A DNA stretch of 50,621 nt from Pedosphaera sp. (GTDB lineage Bacteria > Verrucomicrobiota > Verrucomicrobiia > Limisphaerales > SXQI01): positions 1 to 50,621 of the forward strand of contig JANYDC010000018.1 in NCBI GenBank assembly GCA_025359965.1. Reading direction: 5' to 3'. Position numbers and translations under genes: made by a program. Below the pieces are notes generated by a model. The model ran no database searches. It had not been told where the DNA came from and was given only the letters and a program-made list of their open reading frames with translations. The stretch's first letter is position 1; the number at the start of each line of letters is the position of its first letter. This document shows positions 43,785-50,621 of the stretch, piece after piece.

Positions 43785-45575
43785 ATGAACGTTGACCTTT
43801 TGGCCAAAGCGAAGCGGTTGGGATTTTCCGACCGCCAAATCGCTCATTTGACAGGACAGACCGAGGACGCTGTGCGCGCCGAGCGCAAACGCATCGGCCT
43901 GGTGCCAAGCTATCGACTCGTCGATACCTGCGCCGCTGAATTTGAGGCCTACACTCCTTACTATTACTCGACCTACGATACGGGCGATGACGAAGTTACC
44001 ATCACCAACACGAAGAAGGTAATGATCCTCGGCGGAGGCCCCAACCGCATCGGTCAGGGCATCGAGTTCGACTACTGCTGCGTTCACGCCGCCTTTGCCC
44101 TCAAAGAGGAGGGCTACGAGACCCTCATGGTCAACTCCAACCCGGAGACTGTCTCGACCGATTACGACACGAGCGACAAACTTTTCTTCGAGCCCCTCAC
44201 CCTTGAGGACGTGCTCCACATCTACGAACGAGAAAAATGCTGGGGAGCCATTGCCCAGTTCGGCGGACAAACCCCGCTCAATCTCGCCATGGCGCTGAAG
44301 AAGAATGGCGTCAACATCATCGGCACCTCGCCCGAGAACATCGAGATCGCCGAGGACCGCAAAATGTTCGCGGCCATGTTGACCAGACTCAATATCCCGC
44401 AGCCGCCCAACGGGCTGGCCACCAACGAAGTCGAAGCCCTCGAAGCTTCGCGCAAACTGGGTTACCCCGTGCTGGTGCGTCCCTCCTTCGTCCTCGGCGG
44501 ACGCGCCATGCAGATCGTTTACTCCGATTCCGAGTTGAGCCACTACATGCGTTTCGCCGTGGAGGCTTCCCCGGAACGGCCCGTGTTGGTCGATAAATTC
44601 CTGGAGGACGCCACCGAGGTCGATGTCGATTGCATCACCGATGTCGGCCAGTTCCAGAACCCCGACGAGGGCACCATCGTGATGGGCGGGATGCTGGAAC
44701 ACATCGAGTTCGCCGGGGTTCACTCAGGGGACGCCGCCATGGTCCTGCCTCCGCACGGGTTGAAGGATCACATCATCAACAAAATTCGCGAGTACACTCA
44801 CGCCATGGCCCGCGAACTTAAGGTCATTGGCCTGATGAATGTGCAGTACGCCGTCAAGGGCGACATCGTTTACGTGCTGGAAGTCAACCCGCGCGCCTCC
44901 CGCACCGTACCTTTCGTCAGCAAAGCCATCGGCGTCCCGCTGGCCAAGCTCGCCGCCAAAGTCATGGCCGGTCAAACCCTGAAAGAACTCGGTTTCACCC
45001 ACGAGATTTGGCCCAAATACTGGGCCGTCAAAGAATCGGTGTTCCCATTCAACAAATTCCACGGACAGGACATCCTGCTCTCTCCCGAAATGCGTTCCAC
45101 CGGCGAAGTCATGGGCTTGGATGCCGATCTGGGCATCGCCTACGCCAAATCGCAGATGGCCGCCAACTCCCCGCTGCCCACTGGCGGACGCGTCTTCATC
45201 AGCGTCAGCGATGCCCATAAAGCCGACGTGGCCGATATCGCCAAGCTATACGTCGACCTCGGTTTCGAGATCGTGTCCACCAGCGGCACAGCAACCGTTC
45301 TGGAAAAAGCCGGCATCAAAGTTAACCGCATCTACAAGCTCACAGAGGGACGCCCCAACACCATCGACCTTCTCAAAAATCGAGAGATCCAGCTCGTCAT
45401 CAACACTCCGGCCGGCCAGACCCCCCGCTCTGACGAAATCAAAATCCGCACCACCGCCGTCTACACTGGCACGCCGATTATGACCACTCTCAGCGGAGCC
45501 AAAGCCGCTGCCCTAGGCATAGCCGCCCTCCGCAAATCCGGGTACCAGGTCAAAACGATTCAGGAATACCTCTGA
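43785..45575 (+). CDS. carB: Carbamoyl-phosphate synthase large subunit, C-terminal half
   Basis: 596 residues corresponding to about 475 to the end of the roughly 1073-residue E. coli CarB. It starts inside the oligomerisation domain (AKRLGFSDRQIAHLTG, VDTCAAEFEAYTPYYYSTY). Then comes the second ATP-grasp domain (ILGGGPNRIGQGIEFDYCCV, NSNPETVSTDYDTSD, GYPVLVRPSFVLGGRAM, VLEVNPRASRTVPFVSKA), which makes carbamoyl phosphate from carbamate. It ends with the MGS-like allosteric domain (FEIVSTSGTATVLEKAGI). An in-frame TAA at 43770-43772 bars extension upstream, and no N-terminal half is encoded here. Methanogens and Aquifex have a split carB of this form, so the first half is probably elsewhere. 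Pathway: arginine and pyrimidine synthesis. Confidence 0.93.
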   Translation: MNVDLLAKAKRLGFSDRQIAHLTGQTEDAVRAERKRIGLVPSYRLVDTCAAEFEAYTPYYYSTYDTGDDEVTITNTKKVMILGGGPNRIGQGIEFDYCCVHAAFALKEEGYETLMVNSNPETVSTDYDTSDKLFFEPLTLEDVLHIYEREKCWGAIAQFGGQTPLNLAMALKKNGVNIIGTSPENIEIAEDRKMFAAMLTRLNIPQPPNGLATNEVEALEASRKLGYPVLVRPSFVLGGRAMQIVYSDSELSHYMRFAVEASPERPVLVDKFLEDATEVDVDCITDVGQFQNPDEGTIVMGGMLEHIEFAGVHSGDAAMVLPPHGLKDHIINKIREYTHAMARELKVIGLMNVQYAVKGDIVYVLEVNPRASRTVPFVSKAIGVPLAKLAAKVMAGQTLKELGFTHEIWPKYWAVKESVFPFNKFHGQDILLSPEMRSTGEVMGLDADLGIAYAKSQMAANSPLPTGGRVFISVSDAHKADVADIAKLYVDLGFEIVSTSGTATVLEKAGIKVNRIYKLTEGRPNTIDLLKNREIQLVINTPAGQTPRSDEIKIRTTAVYTGTPIMTTLSGAKAAALGIAALRKSGYQVKTIQEYL

Positions 45576-45623
45576 GATCCAACAGCAACTGATGATCTGC
45601 AAGGGTTAGGTTGGTCATCATGA

Positions 45624-47099
45624 ATGAAAGAGCCAGCGAATCCCGCAACGGAACGTCCCGCAGGGACGCCCGAAACTAGCTCAGCGATTTATCGCTGGGT
45701 AGGAGTTCGCGTTCGATCGAGTCCCGGAGGGACGACAGAACGATTAACTCCCGGCATCCGGAAAGACAATGGCTTTCGTCTCTCCGTAAGTAGCCTGAGA
45801 TCCACTCTCACCATCCGTAGCCTCGCGTATGCATTTGTTCTCGTGGCGTCCATGCTTCAATCAGCCGCCTCCGACTACTACGTCACCACCACGGGCAACG
45901 ATTCCTCCGATGGCCTTTCCCCGGCTTCAGCTTGGCGCAGCATCTCCCGCGTTAACCGCGCCCGATTCCATGCAGGTGATTCCATCAAATTCGAAAGCGG
46001 TTCCCGCTTCGAAGGCAACTTGCACTTGGACTCGTCCTCAATGCCGACGGAGGCCAGTGGCCTCACCATCACCTCCGGCGGCAGCATCCCAGCCGTTCTC
46101 TCCGCTGGCTTGGGCACGGGCATCCAGTTGCTCAACCTTGGCGGAATCACGCTAAGCAATCTGGTGGTTGAAGGCGCCGGCTCCGCCCGGAACACCGGCC
46201 ACGGCATCCTCTGCGATAACACCTCCAAAACACGTCGGTCGTTGACCAACCTGACGGTAGTGGGCGTTACGGCAAAAGGCTTCGGCGTGCTCGGGCTGAA
46301 CATCACGGCATTACGGACGGGTTTTGAACACGTCCGCATAGACCACTGCGCCTTCACCGACAACCGTCGTGGCGGCATGGAAGTTGCCAGCCGTCTTCCC
46401 TATGATGACCCGTCCTACGCTCACAAGGACGTCGAAGTAAGGGATTGCCAGGCTTACTCCAACCCTGGCGATCCCAAACCGTCTCGCGACCATACCGGCA
46501 GCGGAATCGTTCTGTATCATGTGGACGGGGGACTGGTGACTGGATGCAAAGCATGGGACAACGGCACACTGGGCGACAACCGTATCGCGGGGGGCGTGGG
46601 CATTTGGGTTTACGCCTCACGCCATGTCACCATCGAACATTGCGAAAGCTTCTCCAACCACACCCGTGGACGCGATGGCGGCGGCTTCGATATCGACGGC
46701 GGCTGCGAATCCTGCGTGCTGCAATACAACTACAGTCACGACAACGATGGTCCCGGCTTCATGCTCTACAGCTATCCCTACGCCCTGTTCGGCGGACGAA
46801 ACAACATTGTACGCTTCAACCTTTCGGAAAACGATTCGCGCAAAAACCGCACTTATGCGGGCTTGTGGATTTGCACGGACGGACAACCCATGACTGGTGT
46901 GGAGATTCACGAAAACACAGTGATCACCGGGGATTGGGCCGATCAGACCGTCTTCATCCACGCGCGGCAGGTGCAAGGCAAAATTCACCACAACACCTTC
47001 GTCGGCCGCGGCCGCGCCATTCCCATCCGAATCCGCGACGCCCATCCCGGTATGCAAATCTTCGACAACAAAGAATGGCAGAACGACTCAGCCCCCTGA
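45624..47099 (+). CDS. Secreted right-handed parallel beta-helix protein
   Basis: Up to 491 residues. The ATG at 45624 is the only ATG in frame before the signal peptide (hydrophobic core SLAYAFVLVASMLQSAAS). The first 45 codons translate a REP-like element and are probably not native; a CTG at 45795 is an alternative start. The mature part begins DYYVTTTGNDSSDGLSP. A beta-helix of about 380 residues follows (GLTITSGGSIPAVLSAG, GGITLSNLVVEGAGSARNTG, HVTIEHCESFSNHTRGRDGG, ESCVLQYNYSHDNDGPGFML). Such proteins include polysaccharide lyases and Ca-binding epimerases; no catalytic motif is recognised. The likely role is extracellular polysaccharide processing. It is separated from aroK by 57 bases. 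Confidence 0.85.
   Translation: MKEPANPATERPAGTPETSSAIYRWVGVRVRSSPGGTTERLTPGIRKDNGFRLSVSSLRSTLTIRSLAYAFVLVASMLQSAASDYYVTTTGNDSSDGLSPASAWRSISRVNRARFHAGDSIKFESGSRFEGNLHLDSSSMPTEASGLTITSGGSIPAVLSAGLGTGIQLLNLGGITLSNLVVEGAGSARNTGHGILCDNTSKTRRSLTNLTVVGVTAKGFGVLGLNITALRTGFEHVRIDHCAFTDNRRGGMEVASRLPYDDPSYAHKDVEVRDCQAYSNPGDPKPSRDHTGSGIVLYHVDGGLVTGCKAWDNGTLGDNRIAGGVGIWVYASRHVTIEHCESFSNHTRGRDGGGFDIDGGCESCVLQYNYSHDNDGPGFMLYSYPYALFGGRNNIVRFNLSENDSRKNRTYAGLWICTDGQPMTGVEIHENTVITGDWADQTVFIHARQVQGKIHHNTFVGRGRAIPIRIRDAHPGMQIFDNKEWQNDSAP
45651..45740. repeat. REP-like element, solo copy
   Basis: Shares the plan of the two copies beside the Y1 transposase: CGTCCCGCAGGGACG at 45654-45668, the CAGCGATTTATCGCTG hairpin at 45682-45697, then GTCCCGGAGGGAC at 45721-45733 and a GACAGA end. 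There is no transposase beside it, so it is a dispersed copy. It falls in the 5' part of the beta-helix gene frame. Confidence 0.75.
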
Positions 47100-47156
47100 T
47101 AGCACCCGTGCGTTCCGGCTCGACGCTTGGGCCGAAGACTATTTAGATGGAGCGTC

Positions 47157-47708
47157 ATGAGTAGCGATGATCGAACCATTCACAACCTTGCCCTGGCCGG
47201 CTTTATGGGCACAGGAAAGACATCCGTGGGTCGGTTGGTTGCGGGCATCCTGCACTTTGAATTTGTCGACACCGATGAAATGATCGAGACGCAAACGGGA
47301 CGCCGGATCGCGCAGATTTTCACGGAGGACGGCGAGCCTGCCTTCCGTAAGATCGAGAGTGAAATGGTGCGCCAGCTCAGCTGCCGGCGTAACCTGGTTA
47401 TCTCAACCGGGGGCGGACTGATCCTTAATCAGGACAACCTCGATTCACTGAAACAGCATGCCTGGGTGGTCTGCCTGTGGGCTTCGGCCGAAACGATCTA
47501 TCACCGCATCCGCAACCAAACGCACCGCCCCCTTCTTCAATGTCCGGACCCGCTGGCACGCATCAGGGAGTTGCTGGGCGAACGCGATTCAGCCTACCGG
47601 CAGGCCGACATGCTGCTCAACTGCGAGGCGCGTCCGCTCCGCGAAATGGCCAGCCATCTCGCCTACCAATTCCGCAGTGTTCTTCCCCTGACCGAGACTC
47701 CGCCGTGA
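47157..47708 (+). CDS. aroK: Shikimate kinase
   Basis: 183 residues from the ATG at 47157, preceded by GGAG about four bases before it; the upstream in-frame ATG at 47127 has no good ribosome binding site. Walker A is GFMGTGKT. Shikimate-binding residues are in FEFVDTDEMIE, the following FRKIESEM stretch, and NLVISTGGGLIL. LID region is NQTHRPLLQ. It phosphorylates shikimate at the 3-hydroxyl in chorismate synthesis. The last codons overlap the GTG of queG (GTGA overlap), so aroK and queG are probably cotranscribed. Confidence 0.94.
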   Translation: MSSDDRTIHNLALAGFMGTGKTSVGRLVAGILHFEFVDTDEMIETQTGRRIAQIFTEDGEPAFRKIESEMVRQLSCRRNLVISTGGGLILNQDNLDSLKQHAWVVCLWASAETIYHRIRNQTHRPLLQCPDPLARIRELLGERDSAYRQADMLLNCEARPLREMASHLAYQFRSVLPLTETPP

Positions 47709-48775
47709 AGGAAGCAATCCGCAACCGGGCGCTTGAGCTGGGCTTTGATCTGTGCCGGTTCACCACAGCCGCTGCTCCCGCGACTGCGGATCAATTTGCG
47801 CGATGGCTGGAACAAGGCAACCATGGAGGCATGGCATGGCTTGAGCGCGGCAAAGCCAAACGCGAAGATCCCCAACTCGTTCTCCAGGGAGCACGCACCT
47901 TGATTTGTCTGGCTGTGAGCTACGCCAGAAATGGACAACCCGATCGCGCGGATAATAACCCGAATCGCGGTATTTTTGCCCGCTATGCCGAGCATTCTGA
48001 TTATCATGACGTGCTTGCGTCACCACTCAAACAACTAACCGTGGACCTCGACCAAATGGGCGGGGCAGGCACGCGTTCGCTGTGGTATGTCGATACAGGC
48101 CCCATTCTCGAGCGGGATCTGGCTCAGCGCGCGGGGCTTGGTTTTGCGGGCAAACACACCAGTCTGATTAGCCGCCAATTGGGCAACTGGTTCTTCATTG
48201 CCGAGATTCTAACCACTCTGGAAATCTCTCCCGATGAGCCCGAGCCCAATCGCTGCGGAACCTGCACCCGTTGCATGACCGCCTGTCCCACCAACGCCAT
48301 TTCCCAGCCTTTTGAGTTGGACGCGCGGCGTTGCATCTCCTACCTGACCATCGAACTCAAAGGTTCTATTCCACTCGAATTTAGGCCGCTAATGGGCCGT
48401 AGGATTTACGGCTGCGATGATTGCCTCGCGGCCTGCCCTTGGAACCGTTTTGCGAAGGAAGGCAGCCTGATGCTGGCTCACCGCCGTGATGACTTAAATG
48501 AACCTGACCTAGTGGAGTTGCTGAGTCTGGATGATGCGGCCTTCAAAGCGCGATTTTCCGGAACGCCAGTCTTGCGAACCAAACGCCGGGGCTTGCTACG
48601 GAATGTCTGCGTTGCCTTAGGAAACTGCGGAGGGTCCGAGGCACTCCCCCATTTGGAACGCGCAAGCCACGACGCCGAACCTCTGATCGCCGAGCACGCG
48701 CTCTGGGCTGTTGACCAGATCCGTCAGCGGCTCAATCCAATTGGGACAGGACCTTTCGCACCACAGTCTCGATAG
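47705..48775 (+). CDS. queG: Epoxyqueuosine reductase
   Basis: 356 residues from the GTG at 47705, which overlaps the TGA of aroK. An in-frame start at 47477 is only a shadow inside aroK. The enzyme reduces epoxyqueuosine to queuosine at the wobble base of tRNAs (GUN anticodons) using cobalamin. The B12-binding catalytic region is at RGIFARYAEHSDYHDV and RAGLGFAGKHTSLI. Two 4Fe-4S sites are CGTCTRCMTACPTNA plus CISYL, and CDDCLAACPWNRF. C-terminal residues form HEAT-like helices (LERASHDAEPLIAEHALWAV). Normal length for the family. Its 3' end overlaps waaF, on the other strand, by 44 bases. Confidence 0.95.
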   Translation: MKEAIRNRALELGFDLCRFTTAAAPATADQFARWLEQGNHGGMAWLERGKAKREDPQLVLQGARTLICLAVSYARNGQPDRADNNPNRGIFARYAEHSDYHDVLASPLKQLTVDLDQMGGAGTRSLWYVDTGPILERDLAQRAGLGFAGKHTSLISRQLGNWFFIAEILTTLEISPDEPEPNRCGTCTRCMTACPTNAISQPFELDARRCISYLTIELKGSIPLEFRPLMGRRIYGCDDCLAACPWNRFAKEGSLMLAHRRDDLNEPDLVELLSLDDAAFKARFSGTPVLRTKRRGLLRNVCVALGNCGGSEALPHLERASHDAEPLIAEHALWAVDQIRQRLNPIGTGPFAPQSR

Positions 48776-49829
48776 AGATTGATTTCATGCAGCGGAAATC
48801 GACGGGGCACTGACGCAAAAAACACGGGGCGCAACCTGCCTCGCCCAACACCCAGCCTTCCCGGCCGGAGCCGGGCAAACCAGCACCCGTAAGTTCAGGC
48901 GAAGTGCTGCCAAAAGGTATGACCAGCCTGGCCCCCACCGCGGCGGCGAGGTGCATGGGGCCGGTGTCGTTGGTGAGCACCACGCGACAGGCGCTGAGAC
49001 CGACGCAGAGTTGGCGAAGATTGGTCCGGCCCGCCACCGACAACCCGTACTCGGGCCCGAGCGTCTGGGCAATGGAGTCTGCAAGTGATTGGTCGGCCGC
49101 ACCGCCGAAAACCAGCCAGCGTCGGCCGGTGGTTTTACTGATAAGTCGGGCGGCTTCGGTGAAACGTTCGGCAGGCCAGCGTTTGGCCGGTCCGTATTCA
49201 GCCCCGGCGTTCAAGCCCAGCCACCGGCCATCGTCCTCGGGCGACTTAGTGAACCTCAGAAAAAAATCATTCCGTTCCGCCGCCTTGATTTCCAGATGCG
49301 GAGCAAGCGGCTCAGTCTTGGCACCCAAAACCGAGGCAAGGTGCAGGTAATGAAAAAGGTGGTGGCTGTCCGAAGGATAGGTTTCCCGTTGGGCCGTTGC
49401 ATCAGCGTAGCGTCTTCGCACTTCATCCACGCTGCGCTTTCGCATGGCCGCAGTGCCTATTCGGGACGGCACAATTTCGGTCAAGAACAGGCTGCGCCAC
49501 CGGCCTTGCAACCCAATGCGCCGTGGAATTCCTGCCAAACACATCTCCAAGGCCGAGCGCGGCGAATTGGGCAGGATCAGCGCGGTATCATAACGGCGTT
49601 TGCGGAGTTGCAGGGCCAGGCTGGCCAACCCGGTGGAACTTGGAACGGAGAAGACTTCGTCGAGGGAAGGATGATGCATCCAGAGGTCGGCCAATTTCTG
49701 CGGAGTCAGAAGCGTGATGTGGGCCCTGGGATTCGCCTCGCGCAGGCGTTGAAGGGCGGGCGAAGTCATCACCGCATCACCCAGCCAGTTGACTCCCCTG
49801 ACGATGATGCGCTGCGGTGAGGCGGTCAT
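48732..49829 (-). CDS. waaF: Lipopolysaccharide heptosyltransferase II-type glycosyltransferase
   Basis: 365 residues of GT family 9. The N-terminal Rossmann fold has IIVRGVNWLGDAVMTSPAL, then HITLLTPQKLADL. The donor-side domain includes WLGLNAGAEYGPAKRWPAERF, RWLVFGGAADQSLADSIA and the late signature LTNDTGPMHLAAAVGARLVIPFGSTSP, all typical of WaaF/WaaC. It adds L-glycero-D-manno-heptose to the LPS inner core on the cytosolic face of the inner membrane. Its ATG lies two bases after the stop of a nucleotidyltransferase gene, so the two are one operon. The 3' end overlaps queG antisense over 44 bases. Confidence 0.92.
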   Translation of the reverse strand: MTASPQRIIVRGVNWLGDAVMTSPALQRLREANPRAHITLLTPQKLADLWMHHPSLDEVFSVPSSTGLASLALQLRKRRYDTALILPNSPRSALEMCLAGIPRRIGLQGRWRSLFLTEIVPSRIGTAAMRKRSVDEVRRRYADATAQRETYPSDSHHLFHYLHLASVLGAKTEPLAPHLEIKAAERNDFFLRFTKSPEDDGRWLGLNAGAEYGPAKRWPAERFTEAARLISKTTGRRWLVFGGAADQSLADSIAQTLGPEYGLSVAGRTNLRQLCVGLSACRVVLTNDTGPMHLAAAVGARLVIPFGSTSPELTGAGLPGSGREGWVLGEAGCAPCFLRQCPVDFRCMKSISIETVVRKVLSQLD

Positions 49830-49831
49830 GG

Positions 49832-50581
49832 CTACAAACCTTCCTGAAGGGTGGCGAGGACTTCCGGGTCGCGCACATCGACCCAGCGGCCTTTGATTTC
49901 CACGCCCGCAATTTTATGACGAGCCGCCAGCATGGCAGTGAGTGCATCGGTCAGCTCATACTCACCTCGCGGGGACTTTTCCAGCCTCGCCGTGTATTGA
50001 AAGAGCACGGGTTCAAAGATGTAAATTCCAGCGTTGTACCACGCGGGTTCACCCTGTTTGAGCCATCCTTGAGCGCGAAGCTCTTCAACCCGGGCCAGCG
50101 ATGGCTTCTCCACGAGATTGCTCAGGCAAAAGGTGGAATCAAAAAAGAACAGGCCGCCCTGTGTCACATCCTCGCTGCCCGTTACGGTGACAAGTCCATC
50201 GTACCGCCTCGATTCATAGCGTGCCAGCATTTGCGCATAAGTCTCGGGCTTCACCAAAATATCGCCGTAGGTCAGAAGAAAAGTCTGATCACCCACGAAT
50301 TCCTTGGCCAGTTCAGGAGCTTTGCCAGTGCCATCCTGCACCTCCTGCCGCGCGTAAATAATATGAACACCCCACTGCGAGCCATCGCCGAAATGCGATT
50401 CGATAGTGTCAGCACGAAACCCGGTGATGATGCAAAATTCCTTGATTCCTATGCCGCGCAATCCTTCGACGATATGTTCGAGAATCGGCTTCCCTTGAAC
50501 GGGCAGCATGGGCTTGGGAATTTCCTGGGTAAGCTCGCGCATGCGCGTGCCCTTTCCAGCAGCTAAAATAACGGCTCTCAT
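49832..50581 (-). CDS. Sugar-1-phosphate nucleotidyltransferase
   Basis: 249 residues, one NTP-transferase domain. Signature loop GKGTRMRELTQEIPKPMLP binds the nucleoside triphosphate; sugar-phosphate residues are around GQTFLLTYGD-like LLTYGDILVKPE and EKPSLARVEEL. WYNAGIYIFEPVLFQY is conserved in the RmlA/GalU/MurU group. Members couple NTP to glucose-, mannose- or hexosamine-1-phosphate; the specific sugar cannot be read here. Lying two bases upstream of the heptosyltransferase, it probably supplies an activated sugar for LPS or another glycan. The promoter should be between 50582 and the end of the window. Confidence 0.9.
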   Translation of the reverse strand: MRAVILAAGKGTRMRELTQEIPKPMLPVQGKPILEHIVEGLRGIGIKEFCIITGFRADTIESHFGDGSQWGVHIIYARQEVQDGTGKAPELAKEFVGDQTFLLTYGDILVKPETYAQMLARYESRRYDGLVTVTGSEDVTQGGLFFFDSTFCLSNLVEKPSLARVEELRAQGWLKQGEPAWYNAGIYIFEPVLFQYTARLEKSPRGEYELTDALTAMLAARHKIAGVEIKGRWVDVRDPEVLATLQEGL

Positions 50582-50621
50582 CGAATGGTTAGGCGGGAAA
50601 GTATGGAGTGCGGTGGCAGAG

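Noticed and set aside
43719..44723. 334-codon minus-strand frame under carB
   Set aside because: Antisense to well-conserved ATP-grasp sequence; no motif of its own.
47477..47704. Upstream extension of epoxyqueuosine reductase
   Set aside because: Lies wholly within aroK in another frame; the GTG at 47705 with stop overlap fits the family's N-terminus.

Overview
The window looks like chromosome from a member of the Verrucomicrobiota; a Pedosphaera-type lineage is my best guess, and Planctomycetota is the main alternative. The reasons are family-based. There are two large secreted dehydrogenase/HEAT/cytochrome c proteins of the type expanded in the PVC superphylum, and two CotH-type proteins, one with lamin-tail domains and thrombospondin-3-like calcium repeats. 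There is also a pseudopilin with an [11 protein letters not shown]-terminus, a PEP-CTERM tail, and a Y1/REP transposase with its palindromic repeats. A heptosyltransferase and a (broken) PagL-like lipid A deacylase point to an LPS-containing outer membrane. No rRNA, tRNA or CRISPR array was recognised.

Layout. 0-1.8 kb: an AT-richer orphan gene resembling the C-terminal part of SIR2/DUF4020 proteins. 1.9-12.9 kb (minus): a secreted CotH/lamin-tail/beta-helix protein and a very large ceramidase-like/LamG/dehydrogenase/HEAT/cytochrome c fusion. 13.0-15.6 kb (plus): palindromic repeats, a HerA-type ATPase and a pseudopilin. 15.6-17.5 kb (minus): a secreted CocE-type hydrolase. 17.9-19.8 kb (plus): a tight trio of threonine synthase, a ThiS/MoaD-like sulfur carrier and a NIL-domain protein. 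19.8-21.0 kb: a Y1 transposase between inverted REP-like copies, beside a DUF4143 ATPase remnant. 21.1-24.7 kb (minus): CotH (with EF-hands), DUF4956 and VTC. 24.7-25.7 kb: mostly empty, with a PEP-CTERM remnant. 25.7-28.1 kb (minus): an L7Ae-like protein paired with a Lys/Ala/Pro-tailed protein, a serine hydrolase and a small membrane protein. 28.3-29.9 kb (plus): a tandem GNAT plus cyclic-nucleotide-binding protein. 30.0-34.6 kb (minus): a sensor kinase, a lone receiver and a hybrid kinase. 34.8-38.0 kb (minus): a second dehydrogenase/cytochrome c protein. 38.1-50.6 kb: frameshifted PagL, a POT transporter, a Cys-rich secreted protein, the C-terminal half of a split carbamoyl-phosphate synthase, a secreted beta-helix protein, aroK-queG, and (minus) a nucleotidyltransferase plus heptosyltransferase pair.

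Functional themes are secreted or surface breakdown and electron transfer, envelope building, amino-acid and sulfur metabolism, and signalling. The most interesting candidates for undescribed biology are the thrC-ThiS-NIL module (possible protein-thiocarboxylate sulfur transfer), the CotH-DUF4956-VTC operon, the L7Ae-like/histone-tail pair, the GNAT-CNB fusion, the giant ceramidase-cytochrome fusion, the solitary CarB C-terminal half, and several palindromic repeat families lying at gene starts.
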